This document shows positions 60,302 to 64,000 of a stretch of 64,000 nucleotides of DNA, piece by piece. The stretch covers positions 186,001 to 250,000 of the forward strand of contig NZ_QKVL01000002.1 in NCBI RefSeq assembly GCF_003231275.1, given 5' to 3'. Numbering within the stretch: position 1 is the stretch's first letter; each line of letters opens with the position of its first letter. The translations under genes were made by a program, and so were the position numbers. This DNA is from Pseudomonas huaxiensis (GTDB taxonomy: Bacteria > Pseudomonadota > Gammaproteobacteria > Pseudomonadales > Pseudomonadaceae). A model generated the notes under the pieces. That model was given only the letters and a program-made list of their open reading frames with translations, was not told the DNA's origin and did no database searches.

Positions 60302-61111
60302 ATGGATAGCACCCAACAAACCCTGATCCAGGCCTATCGCGAGATTCTTTCGGACTTGCCAACCCACTGGCTGGACCGCAGCCGTGCCCATGAGGCGGAG
60401 TTCGCGGGCCTTTCCGGCCTGTTTCTTCCCGGCACCTCTTCCGCGTACCTGAACGCCCCTCGGCGAATAATGGTGGTAGGGCGTGAAACCCGGCGCTGGA
60501 ACGTGGTCACTGATACCAGTCCCTTCACCAACCTTGATGACTACATCCTGCGAGCAATGGGTATCCAGCAGCGGCAGCTTTCAACATTCCTGAACAAGTC
60601 GACGGACCGAGGAGAGAGTTTCTTCAATCTGCTCCGTGCTCTCGCAAGCCGCCATGGCCCCGACGGTATTGCCTGGGCGAACCTGTTCAGCTTTGCCGTG
60701 AATGGCAAATCACCGATGCGCTGGGAAAATTTTGGTCAACTAAGACGACTGTCCGAACGCTTGTTAAAGGCCCAGATCCATATCCTGCAACCCGACATCA
60801 TCATTTTCGCCAACGGCGCCAGCAGCGCCCGTTGGCGGCAGCGGTATTTTCCGCACAAGGGCGAATCGAGCGTTTGCAGCGAGATGGGGAGTTACCGCGA
60901 ACAGGGAATCCCGACCAGTCAGTTATGGCGGTTCAGGCTGAACGAGAGCATTCAGTGCTATCGAATTCAACATCCCAGTAGCATCAGTGTGGCTTCGCGG
61001 GCGGCAAGGCGGTTTCTTCTGGAGGAGGTGTTGGGCGAGCGTCTTCAACTCGAAAATACGCCTGCTCGATCCGCCGAGTCGTCATCGGTGGCAACTGACG
61101 ACGTCGTTTGA
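60302..61111 (+). CDS. Uncharacterised protein, weak uracil-DNA-glycosylase-like pattern
   Basis: 269 residues, soluble. RRIMVVGRETRRWNVVTD (about 56-73), GIAWANLFSFAVNG (about 122-135), LQPDIIIFANGAS (about 161-173) and CYRIQHPSSIS (about 217-227) recall in order the motifs of the uracil-DNA-glycosylase superfamily, but the usual motif residues are not clearly present. ATG at 60302 chosen; an upstream in-frame start at 60269 is possible. Codon use is less G/C-biased than neighbours'. It stands alone between two repeat elements, suggesting a transferred gene. Confidence 0.65.
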   Translation: MDSTQQTLIQAYREILSDLPTHWLDRSRAHEAEFAGLSGLFLPGTSSAYLNAPRRIMVVGRETRRWNVVTDTSPFTNLDDYILRAMGIQQRQLSTFLNKSTDRGESFFNLLRALASRHGPDGIAWANLFSFAVNGKSPMRWENFGQLRRLSERLLKAQIHILQPDIIIFANGASSARWRQRYFPHKGESSVCSEMGSYREQGIPTSQLWRFRLNESIQCYRIQHPSSISVASRAARRFLLEEVLGERLQLENTPARSAESSSVATDDVV

Positions 61112-61129
61112 CGGTGACAATTCAAAGCA

Positions 61130-61215
61130 TTTGCCGGGAGGCCGGGTAATGGCCGCCTTGCGCATTACGATAGATCTTCAGCGCCCTTGAGATCGAGCGC
61201 CGCCCGCCCCCCCTC
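61130..61215. repeat. Half copy of the inverted element
   Basis: ccgggtaatggccgccttgcg ... cttcagcgcccttgagatcg agcgccgcccg matches one outer arm of the 53.7-kb element but ends in a C-run before the REP palindrome, so it is a truncated single arm. Confidence 0.6.
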
Positions 61216-61233
61216 AGTTTGTAACGCGTGCAG

Positions 61234-61950
61234 TCAGTTCACACCCGGCGCCGGCGCAGCCACGCTCGCCACGCCTTGCGCACGATAAAGCGCGAGGTGA
61301 TTAGCGATACACATGTCGTACGCCTCGACCAGGAACAGGTGCGGCTTGTTCTTCACCGGCGGCACCAGGCAGCGGCTCGTCACGCGCTTGCCAAGCATTT
61401 CGGTATCGATGTAAACCAGGTTCACCGGGGTCTTTTCCGGGTTTTCCTGTTCGGTGTACCAGGCGCGGGTGTGCTCCTCATCGCCCTCGGTCTTGTCCAG
61501 CAACGCGCTATCAACCTGGGTGGTCAGCACATCGCTGGCGGGAAATTCGTTGTTGCCCATCAACGCCACGCCAATCGGCCCAGTGAAGGCGGCGAGCAGC
61601 GAGGTCTTGCGCAAATGCGACTGCATGTTGGCGTAAGCCACGAAGTGCTGCACCTTGATGGTCGGCTGGTCAATCAGTTGCGGGAAGGTTTCGTAGGCCC
61701 GGTGCGTAAGCAGGCGCACGCCTGTGGGCTTGGTCCCGCCGTCCGCCACGCGGTAGATGCCGTAGGCGCCGCTGGTGACCAACAGACTGAAGGTTTCCGC
61801 CTCGCTTTCGCTCCGCGGACGCAGGTCCTGAACGGTGATCTTGTCGGACTTTTCCAGGCCAGTGTATTCCGGTGGCGGAACCGGCGGCTGGCTGGCACAA
61901 CCGGCAACGGCCAACGCGGCCAAGACGAGGAGGCTTTTCAGTACGTGCAT
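61234..61950 (-). CDS. Lipoprotein of unknown function
   Basis: 238 residues with a lipoprotein signal (MHVLKSLLVLAALAVAGC, lipobox LAVAGC, Cys18), then a Pro-rich stretch. The mature part has LRPRSESEAETFSLLVTSGAYGIYRV, TLLAAFTGPIGVALMGNN-like hydrophobic centre, and CLVPPVKNKPHLFLVEAYDMCI near the end. Probably an outer-membrane-attached periplasmic protein. No family was recognised. AAAGGAA lies before the ATG. Confidence 0.8.
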   Translation of the reverse strand: MHVLKSLLVLAALAVAGCASQPPVPPPEYTGLEKSDKITVQDLRPRSESEAETFSLLVTSGAYGIYRVADGGTKPTGVRLLTHRAYETFPQLIDQPTIKVQHFVAYANMQSHLRKTSLLAAFTGPIGVALMGNNEFPASDVLTTQVDSALLDKTEGDEEHTRAWYTEQENPEKTPVNLVYIDTEMLGKRVTSRCLVPPVKNKPHLFLVEAYDMCIANHLALYRAQGVASVAAPAPGVN

Positions 61951-62061
61951 GCAACATTCCTTTGTCCAGGAGAAAACGGAGGTCTCGCCAAGCCGGATGT
62001 CCGGCCCGCGCCGCTCGCGGCCGCAGCAAACGGCCTCAAGCGGTGGCGAGAATACCCTTTC

Positions 62062-62694
62062 CTACAAAGCAGGGCGAACCTTCTGCACCCACTCCTGCAC
62101 GCTCGACCGCTGCCACTGGCGCGCCGCGTACTCCTTGAGCCCAGCCGGCACCGGGTCGCCGTTGAGGATCAGGCGGTTGAGCATCACCGCCAGTTCGACG
62201 TCGGCGATCGACCACTCGCCGCACAGGTACTCGGCGCCATCGGCCAGCAAGGTTTCCGCCGCGTTGATCAGTTTCTTCGCCGCCGCGACACCTTCCGGCG
62301 ACAGCGGTCCGGCCTTGACACCGTAGAACACCACCAGGGTGGAACGCTCCTGGCGGATCGGCAGCAGGTCACTGCGCAACCACGCCTGAACCTGCCGCGC
62401 CCTCGCCCGCTGCACGGTGTCTTTCGGGTAGACCGCAACCTGCGGATGACGCTCTTCGAGGTACTCGGTGATGGCCGAGGACTCGGACAGGGCGAAACCT
62501 TCGTCGATCAGCGTCGGCACGCGCTGGGTCAGCGACAGGCGTGTGTAGTCGTCCGAGAGGTTCTCGGACCAGTCGAGATCGACCAGCACCGTTTCGAACT
62601 CAAGGCCCTTCTCCCGCAGCGTCACGTAGGCGGACATGGCGTAGGGACTGGTGAAGCGGGCGTCAACGAAAAGCTGTAGCGGCGAGCGAGACAT
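62062..62694 (-). CDS. Glutathione S-transferase, YfcF-like
   Basis: 210-residue cytoplasmic GST. Thioredoxin-like N-terminal domain (1-80) with RFTSPYAMSAYVTLREKGLEF, RVPTLIDEGFALSESSAITEYLEE (glutathione cis-Pro and ESSAI motifs), and a helical C-terminal domain (90-205, YLCGEWSIADVELAVMLNRL). The Ser of the SPYAMS segment is the likely catalytic residue. A good AAGGAG box precedes the start. Monocistronic. Confidence 0.88.
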   Translation of the reverse strand: MSRSPLQLFVDARFTSPYAMSAYVTLREKGLEFETVLVDLDWSENLSDDYTRLSLTQRVPTLIDEGFALSESSAITEYLEERHPQVAVYPKDTVQRARARQVQAWLRSDLLPIRQERSTLVVFYGVKAGPLSPEGVAAAKKLINAAETLLADGAEYLCGEWSIADVELAVMLNRLILNGDPVPAGLKEYAARQWQRSSVQEWVQKVRPAL

Positions 62695-62885
62695 GACAGG
62701 AACTCCTTGTGCGATGCGCTCACGCTAGGGGGTTCGCCGGAAAAAATAAAATTCAAGATATTCATGGGGGCATTCCTCGGTGGAATGCAATGGCGGTACA
62801 GTGCGCGCGTTGTCCGGCGCGAGGGCGTTCATCAGCGTTTCAAACCGACGACAGTGGTGCTCAAACCCAGCAAGGAACAGCGCGA

Positions 62886-63317
62886 ATGGACGTCGAACAC
62901 AACCTGCCCCTCATCATTGCCGCAGTCCTCAGCCTGCTCGCCGCCGTGCTGCACCTGGGGGTGATCATCGCCGGGCCCGCCGGTTATCGCCTGGCCGGCG
63001 CGGGACAGCGGTTTGTCCGCGCCGCCGAGAAAGGCTATCGCTTTCCGGCCATCGTCACCCTGGGCATCGCCTTGGTCCTGGCCAGTTGGGCGGCCTACGC
63101 GCTGTCCGGCGCGGGGGTGATCGGCGCGCTGCCGCTGCTGCGTCCGGCACTGTGCGTCATTACCCTGGTTTATCTGTTTCGCGGGTTGGCGGGGCCGTTC
63201 TTGCTGCTGAACGATGGCCGCAGCCTGCGCTTCGTCATTATTAGTTCGGCCCTCTGCACCGGCATCGGCCTGGTGCATGCCCTAGGCCTGGTGCAGGTGT
63301 GGGGGCAGATCGGCTAG
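62886..63317 (+). CDS. Small integral membrane protein
   Basis: 143 residues with four hydrophobic segments (about 8-31, 53-75, 79-102 and 116-138). The charged loop GQRFVRAAEKGYRFP lies between the first two. ATG at 62886; upstream codons in the same frame belong to non-coding DNA. It ends exactly next to the stop of the convergent binding-protein gene. Function unknown. Confidence 0.78.
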   Translation: MDVEHNLPLIIAAVLSLLAAVLHLGVIIAGPAGYRLAGAGQRFVRAAEKGYRFPAIVTLGIALVLASWAAYALSGAGVIGALPLLRPALCVITLVYLFRGLAGPFLLLNDGRSLRFVIISSALCTGIGLVHALGLVQVWGQIG

Positions 63318-64000
63318 CTAGCGCGGCTCCTGCTGGCTTTTCCAGCGCTCCAGATTCTCCGTCACCCACTGTTCCGGCTTCGGTCCGGCAGCGACTTCGC
63401 GCATTTTCTGCGCCAGCCGCGCGCGCAGCTCCGGACGATTGCACGGTGAGTCATGGGACAGCGCCAGGTACAGCCCTTCGCTGGAAACCGGCGGGTCGAG
63501 GACCTTGAGTTTGTCTTCCATGCCCAGAGTGCGGCTCAGCGCCATGCCGGGATACTGCTCGTAAATCACGTAGTCGTTGCGCTTGAGCAGCAGTTTCTGG
63601 AACGCCTGACTGGCGCCGGGCACCGCTTCGAGGTTGAGGTGGTCCCGGGCGTAGTCATCGAACTGCTGGCCATGGCTGTTGCTGACCAGCGTCCCGCCCT
63701 TGCGCCCCTTGAGGTCCTCCCAGGTGCGATAGACAAAGCTGTCATCCTGACGCACCCAGACCACGCTCGGCGTATACAGGAACGCGGGCTTGATGAAGTC
63801 CATGCTTTGCTGGCGCACTTCGGTGAGGAAATAGCCGGCCAGCAGGTCGACACGGCCGGTGCGCGCCTCTTCCTGGGCGCGGGACCAGGGACCGGTATAA
63901 CGGACGTCCACCTCCAGTCCCAGCTCGCTGGCCACCTGCTTGAGCAGGTCGGCATTGGCGCCGATCAGTTGGCCCGGATTGTCGGGATCACGCCAGAGAT
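63318..64000 (-). CDS. Amino-acid-type periplasmic binding protein (5' part cut by window edge)
   Basis: C-terminal 227 residues of a type 3 solute-binding protein; the signal peptide and the first part lie beyond the window. Visible: IGANADLLKQVASELGLEVDVRYTGPWSRAQEEARTGRVDLLAG, FLYTPSVVWVRQDDSF, WEDLKGRKGGTLVSNSHGQQF and a C-terminal helix. The pattern of hydrophobic strand plus Arg/Asp in the ligand cleft suggests an amino acid or related ligand. It shares no intergenic space with the convergent membrane protein gene. Confidence 0.85.
   Translation of the reverse strand, partial: LWRDPDNPGQLIGANADLLKQVASELGLEVDVRYTGPWSRAQEEARTGRVDLLAGYFLTEVRQQSMDFIKPAFLYTPSVVWVRQDDSFVYRTWEDLKGRKGGTLVSNSHGQQFDDYARDHLNLEAVPGASQAFQKLLLKRNDYVIYEQYPGMALSRTLGMEDKLKVLDPPVSSEGLYLALSHDSPCNRPELRARLAQKMREVAAGPKPEQWVTENLERWKSQQEPR

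Overview
The window looks like a chromosomal segment of a fluorescent-group Pseudomonas. It is GC-rich, it carries many REP palindromes of the familiar 'gtaggagcgagcttgctcgc' type, and its flanking genes (diaminopropionate ammonia-lyase, Lrp/AsnC regulator, PPK2, PiT, CorA, Ppx, chemoreceptor, GlxA-type AraC regulator, TonB receptor, YfcF-like GST) are typical of that group. This assignment is inference from gene content; no rRNA is present. No tRNA, CRISPR array, transposase or integrase was seen.

Layout. (1) 1-4.5 kb: amino-acid/carbamoyl catabolism (dpaL and a carbamoylase-type amidohydrolase) with a divergent Lrp regulator, a TauE exporter and an AraC/GyrI regulator. (2) 4.5-9.4 kb: a polyphosphate/phosphate group (PPK2, PiT, CorA/ZntB-type channel, short Ppx). 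(3) 9.5-11.3 kb: a chemoreceptor with a FliA-like promoter and a strong terminator. (4) 11.5-32.5 kb: a trans-AT polyketide cluster in one tightly coupled operon: AT-less PKS (ACP-KS-DH-KR-ACP-KS), flavin monooxygenase, an ACP-hydrolase-double-aminotransferase-fold protein, a second flavin monooxygenase, a KS with decayed tail domains, a stand-alone AT fused to a decayed PfaD-like reductase, a free ACP, a fatty acyl-AMP ligase and a type II thioesterase. (5) 32.5-35.6 kb: small accessory genes and an auxin-efflux-type carrier. (6) 35.6-53.7 kb: a 12-gene, one-direction operon that mixes a lectin-like/degenerate M64-peptidase protein, a complete mini fatty-acid-synthase cassette (dehydratase, ketosynthase, ketoreductase, ACP), a 1516-residue DUF6603-type protein and four further large or medium uncharacterised proteins. 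(7) 54-60 kb: a sulfur-ester/sulfonate-like uptake group (GlxA regulator, substrate-binding protein, ASST-like protein, TonB receptor). (8) 60-64 kb: assorted single genes, ending in a partial amino-acid-type binding protein.

How the genes may work together. In the PKS operon the FAAL probably activates a fatty acid onto the free ACP. The AT-less ketosynthases elongate it with malonyl units supplied in trans, KR/DH set one double bond, and the two flavoenzymes oxidise the chain. The final protein set contains several domains whose catalytic residues are missing: two PLP-fold domains, an ACP, a DH and an ER. Two linkers in these megasynthases are encoded by REP palindromes read in frame.

The operon at 35.6-53.7 kb is the part least explained by known systems. 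Its large proteins have no Sec signal, no phage or contractile parts are present, and a fatty-acyl biosynthesis cassette sits in its middle. It is the best candidate here for an undescribed system; its function cannot be read from the sequence.
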